A stretch of 64,000 nt of DNA, from contig CADCXA010000029.1 of NCBI GenBank assembly GCA_902806565.1, positions 1,302,001-1,366,000 of the forward strand. The letters are read 5' to 3'. Made by a program: the position numbers and the translations under genes. Below, in pieces: positions 11,361 to 25,534 of the stretch. The notes beneath the pieces are model-generated. The model saw nothing but the letters and a program-made list of their open reading frames with translations. It made no database searches and was not told the origin of the DNA. Origin of the DNA: Hypoxylon rubiginosum. Taxonomy: Eukaryota; Ascomycota; Sordariomycetes; Xylariales; Hypoxylaceae. The first letter of the stretch is position 1, and each line of letters begins with the position of its first letter.

Positions 11361-12597
11361 ATGGATCGATTCGAGAGAGAAGCGCTGTTCAGTGAACATT
11401 TTATACAAATTGAAGACCGCCCGGAAGAATTTCAAGATAGCAGTGACTCCACCAAGAAGCGATATACTGTTTGTCATATTACCAACCGGCACATTGCCAT
11501 TCCATGGTTTCTCGTTGTTATCCTATCAATCATCAATTTGTCACTTCTAGCAAAAGTCCATTATCAAAATTGCACTAGAACTGCAACGGGGGCATTGTAT
11601 AGTAAGCCTGCCCTCCTCAGTGGACTCAAGATGTCTTCCCAACGAAGAATTTAGTCAGTTGAAGCTGATTTGGATGGGATTCAGGCCCGGTTGAACATCT
11701 CATACAGCATGAGGAACGGTTATTCCAGTCATCCTTGAGTCCGAACCTGACTCCATATCAAGGAACCCCGTCTCCGGAAGTTGACGGAAAGTGGGAGGAG
11801 CTCTACCTGAGTAGGTCTTCACCAAAAGTATTACTTAACCATGGGATGATCGATCAATCGCTAATAGTGAGCTTCGTTGGATAATATAGTGGGAGATATA
11901 GCAATTTCTAGCGACGAAGCAAACAAGTTATTGAATCAGACAGCATTGCTAAGAAACGATCCACAGGAGAGATACATAATCAATATCGATGTATTTCACT
12001 CCCTTCATTGTCTGGTGAGTAAGGTTGAGTCATGCTAAGTTCTTACCTTAACAACTGTCATGATCACTGACTCTAGTCGAAAGCATTCACTCCGGAAAGT
12101 TGTGTATTCAGAATATTACCTCGCGGAGTCTGCTGGGACCCAAAAAAAGCCTCCTGGTTTTGAAGTGAACCACTTGGATCATTGTGTTGATCATCTCCGC
12201 CAGTCACTCATGTGCGGTGTAGATATATCGGTAATGCCCTTTAAAGGTTAGCGGTAATCTCATATACAGTTTCGGGATACAATAAATAGTACTAACACCT
12301 GTCCTTAGTAAGTATCACTCAATTGACTTCCCTTTACTTGTTAGTCATATCTCGACCATTACCCACCTCTCCATGAGCGCGCCACGTGTACAGTATCACG
12401 CCAGCTCGATATTCTCTGCAGTACATCGATTAATCAGTACTCTTTAGTGGTCAGAATCTAGACACAAGTACGTACCAGAGTTCGATGTGCCTCATATCTG
12501 CAGGAACTTCGATTTGATTCACGGTTGGGCACGTCAGCATGCAGTGACGGAGAATCGTAATGGAGAAGTCCTGTCAGAGGGAGTAGTCACAGAGTGA
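11361..12597 (+). CDS. UstYa-family (DUF3328) oxidase, gene B
   Basis: Exons 11361-11601, 11685-11810, 11872-12014, 12084-12245 and 12448-12597 join in frame to 273 residues. Start at MDRFERE. A membrane anchor is at about residues 46-64 (IAIPWFLVVILSIINLSLL). Family signature P-S-P-E-V-D precedes KWEELY. HxxHC motifs are HSLHC (165-169) and HLDHC (200-204); the C-terminal block is HICRNFDLIHGWA. Introns 1-3 occupy the same positions and phases as in gene A, and both genes carry the unusual last intron, so B is the paralogue of A (tail-to-tail with the SDR remnant, divergent from the precursor). Expected role is peptide oxidation or cyclisation in the secretory pathway, with A and C acting on the same product or at successive steps. 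No disabling change is visible. Confidence 0.85.
12246..12447 (+). other. Stwintron in gene B
   Basis: The exon ends CCCTTTAAA (PFK). The next G (12246) is parted from TAAGTATC (12309) by an inner intron 12247-12308, which runs from gttagc to ccttag and has a perfect TACTAAC branch. Excising it creates AAA|GTAAGTA, the donor of an outer intron ending at ctctttag (12447). This restores phase 0 into WSESRHK. Same position and logic as in gene A. Confidence 0.65.
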
Positions 12598-12747
12598 TCA
12601 AGTCAAGAGAGAATATAGGTAGTATAAGATACTAAGTACCTATATATATTAAAAACGGATTTATAACTTATCCGACTCTTTGTATTACCGCTAAGTAACC
12701 AGATAAGTTTCTCCCTCCTTCAGCTCGGCGTATAATACATTTACCTT
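12598..12747. other. Convergent 3' spacer between gene B and SDR remnant
   Basis: 150 bp between the two stop codons. It includes an AT-rich stretch (tatatatattaaaaacgg near 12640-12660) that may serve as polyadenylation signals for both genes. Confidence 0.4.
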
Positions 12748-13741
12748 TCACACGCTTGCTCTCTTCTCTGGATCCTTAGCCTCGACGTTAATTTCCTTAG
12801 GCTCAGCCCCATTAAGATATAAGCCTTTGGGGTGTTCACCCATGGGGGAGTCGATACCTAAGGCAGCGGAAAGAACGTCACCAGCCGATTTGTGCAGCAA
12901 ACGGATCCTGCCATTAGGCGAGATGCGACCGGCAACCTGTGTCACGATGAAGAATATGAACCGTGAGAGCCAGTTGGTGCCTGTGGTGATTTTAGTCGCC
13001 ATCATGCCGGGATCAACCCCAAGGACCGATATCTTGTTTAGATCTGGGTCTAAATCCAGTCGGCGTTGAAGCTCGGGGCTATAATGCAATCCAGTTATGT
13101 TAGAGCTTCATGGATTGACTTACTCGAAGTAGCGGGAGAAGATACTCACATCATCATGACACTACACAGTTTCGCAGCCCCATATCGCCGGATTCCAGCG
13201 AGTTGACGCGGGTCTTGCGCTGGATTGTCAGGACTCGGACTCCATGTGCCTTTCGCGACTGACTCGACGCATTCGCTGCTGGCATCGGCTAAGATTGTCT
13301 TCCACTGCTCTTCCTCGAACGCGTGGTTTATTTTATTGGCCTTGTCATGAGGACTATTCCCAAGCCAAAATATTAGCATTCGCCTCTTGAAGGATGTTTT
13401 AACACAGCTTAGAAGACTCACCCGTGGACTCAGCCTCCAACAATAACCACTCTGCCCAACTCCCGATCCATCCTCTGTAGCAACAAAAGTACGAGCAACC
13501 AATGCCCTAGATAGTTACTGGCAAATGCGACATCCAAGCCATCTTCAGTCCGCGTCTGGCCTTGAGTGTGCCGGTAAGCTGCGTTGAGCACCAAGACACG
13601 GATCCGGGGGATCTCTCCAGCAGAGACCTTGGCATTGATGGTGGCCGCAACGTCGCGTATACTTGATAGGTTGGACAGGTCAAGGTCCATTATGTCGTAC
13701 GGTGTGACAAGGGTCTGTATCAGAGGCTTGGAATAGCTTTA
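12748..13741 (-). pseudogene. Short-chain dehydrogenase/reductase, 5'-truncated with an in-frame stop
   Basis: Three exons can be followed: about 13741-13422, 13353-13150 and 13078-12748. They cover the SDR middle and end. LDLSNLSSIRDVA is seen first, then VLVLNAA (the NAG-like strand), NYLGHWLLVLLLL, RVVIVGG, the catalytic YxxxK as RRYGAAKLC, and GVDPGMMATKI after the active site. The Rossmann TGxxxGxG start is missing because sequence turns AT-rich right after 13741. Within the first exon the codon after RVVIVGG is TGA (13430-13432), where homologues usually have a residue such as W in a (G/S)SWxHDP segment; the frame is intact on both sides. The gene is therefore very likely dead. An N-terminal SDR piece with the missing motif lies at 35313-35526 on the same strand. 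Confidence 0.75.
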
Positions 13742-16700
13742 ATTTAATATAATAATTTTTACAGGTTTTAAGGTCTTTGATTCCTTTTAATTTTGTTAGA
13801 TTTAAGGGTTAATTAAATTAAGAAGCGTGTAATTTTTATATTATTATTATATATAAAATCTTAATTTATTATCTGTTTTTAACTAGCGAGAATAACCCAC
13901 CGACGAACTTATAAAATTAATTAAAATCCACTTATTTTTAAAAGCTTTAATTAATTTATAAAAAATTATAAAAATATATAATTATTATAAATAAAAATAA
14001 AATTAATTAATTAATTGGTATATTTAGTTAAAGTTTAAATTATTTTGTTAAAACGTATATTTTAAAAAAGTATATATATAATAATATAATCTTTTTTATT
14101 TATATTTTTAAAATCTTATTTTTTTTCTTTATTTTTAATAATAATAAATAATTAAACCGTTTTAATTTACTTATTAATATTATTATTAATTATAAGTATT
14201 TTAATAATAATAATAAATTTCTTATTAAAATTAAAAACTTTTCTACGTTTTTTAATTTAATTATATTTAATTTAAATTTTAAATATAAATATTTTTTAAT
14301 TTTTAAAAATTAACTTAGTTATTTAATGGTTAAATAGTTTTATTATATTTTTAAGTGTTTTATAAATATTTAGGTTCGATATTTTAAATAAATTTTAAAT
14401 ATAATATTTTATACGTAACATTAAAATTAATATTATAAAATTATAAATATTTAAGTTTTATTAAATTAACTTTTTAATATTTTTTTTATTTAATTAAATT
14501 TTAAAATATTGTAACGCTTTAAAATAATTAATTAACTAATTTTTTATTATTTTAAAACTAGATTTATTATTTTTTATAATTAAAATAACTGTTTTAACTT
14601 TTAAATAATAATATAAAAAATTAAGTTTATTTATAAAACTAAAATTAATTATTATAAATAATTTATTTAAAATTTAATAATAAGTAAATTTTAAAACGTT
14701 ATAAGGATTATTATCTAATAATTAAAGTTTATAAAAAGTATATACCAGTAAAAAACATAAGTAAATATTATTAAAAAAATAAATAAATATAAATTTATTT
14801 TAAAGCTTATTTTTATTAATATATAAAGAATTAAAAAAATAGTATTTAAAGTTAAAAAAATTAATATATTAACTAATATATAACTTTTATAATTATTAAA
14901 TATTAATAAATATACCTTATAAAAAAATTTTAATAAAAACTTAATTTTAATAATAAATATGTTTTTTAATTATTTAATAGTAATTTTATTATCTATTTAG
15001 TTATTTTTAAACATTATATAATACTAATTAATTATAGCTTTAAATTATTTTTTAAATTAATTTATTTATATATTTTTTTCTTTAAAAATTATATTTAGTT
15101 TAAAAAACTAACTTATAATATTTATACATTTAATAAAAAACGTTTAAAAATAGTTTTATAGGTTTTTTATAAAAAATTTCTTAGATACTAAGCTTTTTAA
15201 AACTAATTTATTAATTCTTAATATTATAATTAATTAATTAAGTTAAATATATAAAAAAAACATGGTTTTTTTACCGTACTTAATTATAATATTTTTTTTA
15301 TTTATATTAAAAGTTAATTTAAACTTTATCCATTTATATTTATTTTATTTAATGTTAAAATACTATTTTATAACTTTAAAATTAAAGTTATTAAACTTAA
15401 TAGTTTTAATTTTATAACTTATTTTTATATATATAAATAAATTTTAATAAATAAAAACTTTAAATTAGTTTTTATTTAAAAGCTTTTTTAAATTTACTAG
15501 GTTTTTTATAATTAAACATATAATATTATAACTAAAAATATATTTTATTAAATCTTAATAAATAATCCATTTAATAAGCCTTTTTTTTTATTTATAAGTT
15601 AATATTTAAACGTTTTAAAAAACTTTTATAAATAGTTATTTATAAAGTTAATAATATATAATAAATTAAGAAATTACGTATTTAAAAAATACTATATAAA
15701 TAAAAATATTATTTTAAGTAATATTTAAAATAGTTTTAATTATTATTTTTTTATTATAAGGTGTTATATTAAATTTTAATAAAGTTATTTAAATTTATAT
15801 TTAAAAAATAATACTTTTATAAAAAGTTAAAAATTAATATTTTATATTAAAAATTATACCTTAATTCTTAGTAACTATATAATTAATTAATTCTAAACTT
15901 TATATTTAAATAAATTAATTAATATTTACTTTAAATTTTTAATTTTATATTATATAAAATAAAGTTAATTAAAATATATATAAATAAAATAAATAAGTTT
16001 TAGTTAATTTTATAAGTTTATTAATAGGTTGTTTTTATTAATTAAAAACAAGTAATATAAGTTTATTTAATAAAAGTTTATTTATTTTTAGTTACCGGTT
16101 AATTTTTAAATTTAATATATTTTTTTAAGTTTATAATTATTTATATTAAAAGTTTAAATTTAAATATTATTAATATAAAATTAAGGTATTTATATTTAAT
16201 ATATTTTTTTAAGTTTTAATTAAGTTTTTTTAATTTTTTTTCTTTTTAATTAAATATTAAATATTTATAATACTTAATTAATTTAATAAACTTAGTTATT
16301 TTTAAACTAATAATATTTTAATTAATTTATTTATTTTTATTTTTATTAATAATATATATTTAATTATAATTAAATTATTTTTAATTTTTTAATAAAACTA
16401 GTAATTATAAATATTTATATATTTTAATTTAATTTTAAATTAAATAATTTTTACGGTTATTAATTTAATAGTTTATATATTATTATATTTTATTTTAATT
16501 GTTTTATAATTAAACTTAATTTTTAGTTTTTTAATTAATTATTTAATATATATTATTTTTTTTATAATTTATATTAATACTAGTAATTTAGTTTTTATAA
16601 TAAATATAATAATAATATTTTATTTATTTATTTTTTAGTTAATTAATTTATTAAATAAAATTATAATATAAATTTATAAATTTTTATAGTTTATTATATT

Positions 16701-19700
16701 ATTAATAAAAAAGGTATTATTAATTATTATTAAATTATTTTTATTTTTTATTTATAAAATATATTATTTTATTTTATATAAATATTATATAATTAAATTT
16801 ATTATTTTCTAATAAATATCGCTTAAATTTATAAAAAATTAAACTAGTTATAAAATTATAAATAATATATTAAATTTAATAAATATAATTATAAATAATA
16901 TTAAATTAATTTTATATTAATATTAATAAACTTTTTATTTTATAACATGTTTTTTTTATAACATGTTTTTTTTATAAAAATAGTTTTTATAAAATTATAA
17001 ATATATTTAGTAATTTATTAAATAAAGTAATTAATTTAATTATTTTTTTATTATATAAAGTTTAAAATAATTAAATTCTTTTTTAAGATTAATTATAAAT
17101 AATTTCGGTTTTTAAAAACTATTAAATTTTATTTTTTTTTAATTATTTAATATTTTTTCTTAAATTATAAAACTATTTTAATCACTATTATTTTATTATT
17201 TTTTTAATACGTTATAATTATATTATTTATATAAAAAAATATTAATATTTCTTTTTTAATATAATAATATAATTTATATAATATACTTTTAAAACTTAAT
17301 TTTAATAAAGTTTTTAAAAAAAACTTTTATTAAAATAATAATAAGATTTTTAACTTATAAAAAGCTTTATATAATTATAATATTATATTTTTTTTTTAAT
17401 ATTTTAATAATATATATATAAAGATTTTATTTATTATAATAATATATTATATTATTTTAAATAATTTACTAATAAAAATAATAATATATATTTTATTTAA
17501 TTATAACTTTTTTTATTAATTTTTTTATATAATAAATTTAATTTTATATTTTAAAAAACGTTTATATTTATTAAATTTATAAATATATATTTATATATAA
17601 TTTAAAATATAATATGTTTTTATAATTAGGTTTATTTTTTTAATTTTTAATTAATATTTTATTTAAATATAATTTTTAAAATAATTTTTTTTATTTATTT
17701 AAAAAGATATTTTATTAAATAATTTATAAGTTTTTTATATTAATAAAACATCTTTTTAATAAATTTTTAATATAATTTTTATTCTTTTTATAATGTTTTT
17801 TTTATATTAGTTTAATTTAAGATTTTTATTTTTATTTTTTATATAAAAAAAACTTTAAAATTTGTTAAAAATATAATCTTTTATAATTTAAATTTATAAA
17901 ATCTTAAATTTTAAAATAAATTTAATATAAAATTTATATTTTTATTTTAAATTATATAATATAATAAAATAAATAATAAATTTAATAATAATATAAATAA
18001 TAATTTAAATTTAATTATAATATATAAATGTTTTATTTTAATATAGCGTTTAAAAAAAAAAATTTTATTATATTTATTATTTTTAAAATAAATAATATTG
18101 TATTAAAATTCTTTTTTTTTTTAGATTCTTTATTTAAAATATATTTTTTAAAATTCAATAAAATATATTTTTTAATTAAAATTGTTATTTCTTTTATATT
18201 AATAGTTTTTAAATTATTTTAAAAAATATTTAAGTTTTTATTAAATGTTTTATTTTTATTAAAAACAATATTTTTTATATTAATTATTTTATTTAAATAA
18301 AGTATTTATATATAATATATATTTAAAAATTAATAATTAATTAAATATTTAATTTAAACTTTTAAACTTAGTTTATTTAATTTATTTAAATAAAGTTTTT
18401 AATTTTTTATTATAATATATAATTTATATTTATATATTTATAAATATATTTAATTTAAAATATTTTTTTTAATATAAAAAATTTTTACTTTTATTTAACT
18501 ATTTTAAAAAAAATATATTAAATAAAATCTTTTAGTTATTTTTAGCTTTTAGTGTATAATTATATAAATAAATAATAATTTTAAATACTTTTAATTATAA
18601 ATATATTAGTAATTTTATTTTAATTTATATTATATATATTTTCGGTTTTATTATTTTAAGCTTATATATTTAATAATAAAAGTTTAATTTTAATTTTATA
18701 TATTTTTAAGTTTTTTTTAATAATTAATTTATTAATAATTAATTTATTATTAGTTTTTATTATTTTTATAGTAATTTTATATTAACGTTTTAATTATTTT
18801 AAATAACTATTTATTATATTAAAAATTGTTTTTATTTTATAATTTTTAAATGTGTAATTTTAAGTTACTTTTAATATTTAATATATAAAAATAAAATATA
18901 AGTTTTTTTTTATAAATACTTTTTTATAGTTATAAAAATTAAAAGTAATTTATTTTTTTAATATTTAATAATTTAATTTAAAAACGTGTTAAATTTATTA
19001 TTTTATTTTAAATATATTATAAACTTTATATTTAACTTTTATTAATTTTTAAATAACTATTTTTTAAAATAAGTTTATAAAATATTTTAAAGTTTAAAAT
19101 CTTATGTATTTTAATTTATAATATTATATCTAGGTATTTTTAATTAAAAAAAGTTGTTTAATTTATATATTATATTTATATTTTTTATAATAATATTAAA
19201 TATATTTTTTTTATTTATATATTAACTTAATAAGTTATTATATATTATTTATATATATTTTTAATTTTATTTATAAAACTATTAAATTTTTTTATATATA
19301 AATTAAATTTATTTTATTATTTTATTAAAAGTTTTTATATTTTAATTTTTATAATAAAATTAAAATAATTAATAAAAAAAAATAATAAGTTATATTTAAT
19401 AATAATATTAATATATTTTTAATTAATATATTTATTATTTTATATATTTAAATTAATAAGGTTCGGTTTTTTAATTAAAAATAATTATTAAATAATATTT
19501 ATTTTTAATTAATTAAATAATATATTTAATTTATTATAATAATAATTAATTTATTATTTAAAATAATTAAATAAGTTAAAAAATATAGTTAGTATTTTTC
19601 TTATAAATTAATTATATAATTATTTTTATAACTTTTTAGATTTTTTTTCAAATTAAAAGGTTTTAGATTTTAACTTATTTTTTTTAAATAATTATATTTA

Positions 19701-21057
19701 TATTTAAAACTTTAAATCTTTTAAAGCTTTTTTAATTTTAAAAATTAATTAATCTTTTAATTTAAAGTTATTATATATATTTTTTTAAGAAAATATAATA
19801 ATATTTTATAAACTAATAATATTAATTATATATTACGTAGTTATTAATTAATATAGTATTTTAATTTTCTTTTTATAATTTTTTATTACTTATATTTTTA
19901 TTTTTTAATTAATTAAAAAAAGAATTAATTAATTTTTTTTTATTAAAACTTTTTCTATTATAAATAAATTTAAAAACTTTTTTAAATATTTATTTTATTT
20001 TATATATTATTTTAACTATATAATTATAAAAATTATTTATAAGGTTTTTATATTATAAAATGTTATTAATAAATTATACTTTTTTAATTATTTTATAAAT
20101 AATAATTTAATTTTTATAAAATCTTTTTATTATATTTAAAAAATCTTTTATTTATAAACTTAAATATTATATTTTAAATAGTTTATAAAACTTAAATTTA
20201 AATATAATTATTTTTTAAGTTTATAATTATTAGTTTATATTTTTAAAATTCTTAAAAAACATTAATTTTTCTTTTTTTTTAATATTATTTTTTTTATTTA
20301 ATTTAACTTTATTATATTAAGTATTTAATTTTTAATATTATTTTTATATTAATCTTTTAGTAATATAACATATAATTTTATAATAATTTATTATAATTTA
20401 ATATATATAATTATTAAATCTTTTTATTATTATAATTTATTTTATATATAACTTTTTATATTAATTATAATAATTTATATTTATTTTATAATTAACTTTC
20501 CCGTTTTTTATTAAATTTAAAATAAGTTAATTTTTATTTTTTTTTCTAATTTAAAATAAATCTAATTTTTTTAATTTTATTATAATAAATTCTATAAATT
20601 TATTTAATTTTATAAAAATAATAATAATATTAATTGTTTTATTATATTTTTTTAAAATTATATTAAAAAGCTTTAATTTTTTAAATAATAAAATCTTATT
20701 AATTAAATAATTAAAAAACTTTAATAATTTAACTTTTAATTTAAATTTATTTTTTTAATTATATTAATCTTTTAAATTAATTAAGGTTTTAAAAAAATTA
20801 CTTTTTTTATTATTTAATTATATAAATATTTTAAGTAAATAATTTTAATATTTTTTTTATATATAAATAACATTAAAAAAATAATAATATAAAATTTTAA
20901 TTATTAAATTTAAAAGTTAATTAAATTAAATTTAAATCTTTTAATTAAAAAACATATAATTTTTATATTATTATTATATATAAAATTTTAATTTATAAGT
21001 TTATTTAATAAAAATTTATTTATTTTTAGTTATTAATTAATTTTTAAATTTAATAAA
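13742..21057. repeat. AT-rich, RIP-mutated block 2, left part
   Basis: Transposon-like mutated DNA without open frames. At the left edge (13742-13920) mutation is lighter, with stretches such as aactagcgagaataaccc still legible. A segment of about 45 bp near 13827-13869 recurs near 20950-20995, and a segment near 16058-16120 recurs near 20996-21060. Pieces of the same element therefore occur twice, the second copy with the intervening part removed. One short frame at 18028-18222 (plus) is low-complexity F/K/I/L and not a gene. Family unknown. Confidence 0.6.
16943..16976. repeat. Direct duplication of a 17-bp unit
   Basis: The unit ataacatgttttttttat occurs twice in immediate succession. It is one of the few places in the block where CA and TG survive. 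Confidence 0.5.
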
Positions 21058-21254
21058 TTTAAATAAAAATCTAAGGCTTTATTTATATTTTAAAATTACT
21101 ATTTAATTTTTATTTTATTATTATTTTAAACGTTTAATTAATATATATTATTTTTATTTAAATTATTTTTATTTATTTAATTTTAATTAACTTATATATT
21201 AATATATAAAATACGTGTTTATTAAAATTTATAATTATAAGTTTTTTTAATTAA
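21058..21254. repeat. Left long terminal repeat (candidate) of outer element
   Basis: Matches 35107-35312 along its whole length with mainly transition differences and one or two small indels. Confidence 0.5.
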
Positions 21255-21979
21255 ATAAATTATTTAAATTAATTTATATAATATTAGTTTTTTTTTTAAG
21301 TTTTATTTTAAAATATTATTTTATAAATATAAAAATTTATAAGTTTTTTTAATTATTAGTAATAAAAGTTTTTAATAAAATATTTAACTTTTTTATTAAA
21401 TAAATAATTATAAAATCTTTTAATTTAATATTTTTTAATAAATTATTTTTCTTATTTAATTAAGTATTTTATTTTTTTTAAATTATTTATAAAATCTTTT
21501 ATTTTTTTTATTTAATAGTTTTTTATTTTAATTAAAATAACTTTCTATAAAATTTAATTAAAATTAAGTAATATTTAATTATTAATATAATAAAATTTAA
21601 TAAAGAAAAATAAAAAAAATATAAATTTTTTAACTTTTAAAAAGTATAAGTTTTATAATAATTAAAAATATTATTTTTTAAATTTTAAAAAATCTTAATA
21701 TCTTTTAATTTAACTTTTTTATAAACTTTTTTATTTTTACGTTTTTAATGTTTAATATAACCAGTTATTTTTTAATATATTTAAAGTTTTTAATATATTT
21801 TTTATTCGTTTAAATTTTTATTTAATATTAATTTTATTTAAAATATTTTTAAGTATTTTTTTAAGTTTTTAAATATTTTAAATAAAAAATTATATATTAT
21901 AAAATAATAATTATAATTAATATAAAAAAGTATTATATAAAAAAAAATATTATATTATTATAAGTAAATTTAATTATAA

Positions 21980-22132
21980 TAAGTATTATAATAAGGGGTA
22001 CATTTTTTATTTATTTATTTTAACTAGTATAGTTTATTTATTTAGTAAACCTTTATATATTTATATGGTTTTAAGCCATTTCTAGTAATTAATTTAAAAT
22101 TTAATAAATTTTATATTTTTTAAAGTTTTTTA
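21980..22132 (+). repeat. Left LTR of inner element
   Basis: Begins taagtattataataagggg and ends ttaaagttttttat. Less mutated than the right copy in places (for example aaggggtac here against aaaaagtat on the right). Confidence 0.6.
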
Positions 22133-22336
22133 TTTTAATAGTTTTATTATTATTAAACTTTAAATTATTTATTTAATATTTAATTAATTTAATTAATCTT
22201 AATTAATTAATTTTTTTATTAACCTTATTATAAATATAATAAGCTAAGGTTATATTATTAATTAATTTAAATGTTAATAATTAATTTTTCTTTTTAATGG
22301 TTAATTAAAAATCTAAAATATTAAAAGTATTATTAT

Positions 22337-22360
22337 TAAATTTTTTTTTTTTTTTTTTAT
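22337..22360. repeat. Poly-T tract
   Basis: Run of about 20 T. Similar runs occur near 26967-26985 and 46887-46905. Confidence 0.6.
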
Positions 22361-25300
22361 TATTATTTATTATTATTTTAGTTAATAATATTATTAGAAA
22401 ATAAGAATATTTTTTATGTGGCTTATTTTTTGTTATAATATTTAATTTTTAATATAGTATAAAAAGTTTTAAAAGTTAAAGTTTAAAAAATAATTAATTA
22501 TATTAATTTATTATAATTATTATTACCTTTTATAATAATAATAAAAATAATATATAATTTGTTAAGAATTATTTTTATTTTAAATTTAGAATAAATAATT
22601 AATTTTTATAAGTTTTAAGAAGTTTTAACTTAAATAATTAAGTATTTTTTTTTATTGATTATTAATTAAATTAAAATGTTAGGTTTTTTAATTTATTTTA
22701 TACGTTTTTAAAAATTTAATATTAATTTATTTTTTAGTTTAAGTATTAATTCCTTTAAAGTTATTATTAATTTATTTTATATTTTTATTTTTTTATTAAT
22801 ATTAATTTTAACTTTAATTAATAAGCTAACCTAGTTTATTATTAATATTATAAAAGATTATTTATTTTTTTAGTACTTTTAATTCTTTATTTTTATTTAG
22901 ATAGTATTAAATTTTTTTTTATTTATATTAATTAAAAATTTTATTTAACAATTTATATATTTTTTTTTTAAAAGTGTTAAACTTATTTTTAAGAAAATTA
23001 AATTTTGTTAATTTAACTATTAATTATTTAATTTATATTTATTATATTTAAATTTAAAAATTTAAAAGTTATAATTAATAAATTAAAATTTAATATAAAT
23101 TGTTTTTAATATAAATTTTATTAAAGATATTATAATAACTTTTATAAAGTTTTTTTTAAAACTTAAAACTTTAATAATTTTAAAATATTAAATAAATTAA
23201 TCTTATTTTAGTACCTTATAAAACTTAATTAATTTAAATAATATTTATAATATCATTTTTAATTAAACTAATTAAATAAATGGAATATTAATATTTAACA
23301 TTTAATTAAAATAAACTATTAATATAAAATTTAATTAATTAAGATAAGTTATTAATATAAAAATTAAATTTATATTAAGTATTTTTAAATAATTAATTAA
23401 ATTTAAAACCAACATTTTTTTAATCCTTTAATTAAAATAAAATATATTATTTAACATTATATAACATATAAAAATTATATTATATAAAAAATATAATTTA
23501 TTACTAAATATTTATAGCTATAAACTTTTATTAAAAATTAAAAAACATATAAAGTTTTTTTATAAACTAATTTTTAATATAAAAGGTTATTATATATTAA
23601 ATTTAAATATTAACTTACTTATAAATTTATAATTAAACTTTAATTTTAAAAATTTATTAATAAAACTTATATTTATTTTAAAACTAATTAATATTAATAT
23701 ATTTATATTTAAAAAAAACAATACCATTAATATTAACTTAACTAATAATAACTTAAATTAAAATAATTTTAATATAAACACTAGTAATTTTTATTTTAAT
23801 AAATTAATATAATAATATATTAATAAATATATAGTAATTTTTAAAATTATTATAAATAATTTAAATAACATTTTAATTAATAAACTTATTAAAAAAACAA
23901 TAAAGTTATAAACCATTTAATAAAAATATATAAAATATAAGTTACATTTTAATAATTAAAAATTAACCAATATTAATTACTTTCACTTAAATTTCTTATT
24001 ATATATAAATACCAAAAAAATTATCCATATTAATAAAAAAACTAATTATTATTTTATAATTTTATTTATTAATATAATATATAATACCACATTTATTAAT
24101 AAATTAAAAATAAAAAAAAATTAAACTTAATTATATAAATTTTATAAAAAATAAACTTTATTTTAATAAATAATATAATTATTAATAGTAAAACATAAAA
24201 AAATAAAGTAAAACTTAAATTATTATTTTTAATAATTATTTAAATAATTTAAAATCTTAGAAATAATAATATTAAAAAATTTAACCAAAGCTTATTATAA
24301 TAAAAAAAACTATCTAAAAAATATTAACATTTATATTTAAATAATAAAACTAATTTATAATTACTATTATATAAAAATAAATTCCTTTATTTAACACATT
24401 TTTTAAATTTATAATAAACTTAATTTAAAACTAAAAATATTAATCTTAATATTAATAATTAATATTATATTTAATAAATATCTTAAATTAATTATTAAAC
24501 ATTAAAATATATAATATTAATTTTTACTTATTAATAATAATAAGAATTTAACTTTTATTTTTAATTTTAATAATTATTTTATTAAAAATATATTAATTAA
24601 ATTAAAAATAATTATTAACTTTAATAAGTTTTTTAATATAATTTTTAATAATATTAATAATAATAATAATATTAAAGTAACCTATTAAAATAATTCAAAT
24701 AAAAGTAAAAATGATTTTAAACTGCGCTTTAATAAAAGGAACAATAATAAGAAAAATAACAAATTAAAAAATAAAAAAAAAGATAAAAATTATAATAAAA
24801 AATCTTATAATAAGAAATCTTTTAATAAAAGGTTATATAATAATAATCGTAAAAGTTTCAACGGTTTTTACTTTTATAATAATCGTTATTAAAATAATAA
24901 ATAATATTTTTAATATTATTAATATCGATAAATTTATATAAATAAATATAATGATAATTATATTATAAAAAAGTAATTTTTAAAGTGGGAACAACTAAAA
25001 AAAAAAAATTATAAAAAGTTTTTTAAAGTAAAAAGTTATATTATAATTAAAAAAACCGAGTTTATTAATTTTTTATTAAATATTAAGTTTAATTTTAATT
25101 ATTTTTTAAAACTATTAAATATAAACCTTAATAAAAAAATATATTTTAAATATAATAAACTTTTTAATAATAAAATAAATTGTTTATAATATATATTTAC
25201 TAATAGTTATATTTTATTAATTTTTTTAAATATAAGCTTATATTTTAAATCGCGTTTAAAGTTTTTTAATACGGTGTTAAAATCTCCGTTAAATTATAAA

Positions 25301-25534
25301 AAACTTAATATAAAAAACGAAATTAACGCTTATTTTAATTAATTTTAACCTTAAAATTTAAATAATTTAATATTAAACGCCGTTTTATTAAATATAATTA
25401 TTATTTTTAATATAATAAATATTAAAATTATTAAAGTTATTTTAATATATAAAACATATAAAAATATATTTAAATATTATTTATTATTAGAAATTAATAT
25501 TTTTAATAATTTAAATATATTAATAATTTATATA

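Noticed and set aside
18028..18222. 64-codon plus-strand frame
   Set aside because: Chance frame in A/T-only sequence, made of F, I, L and K.
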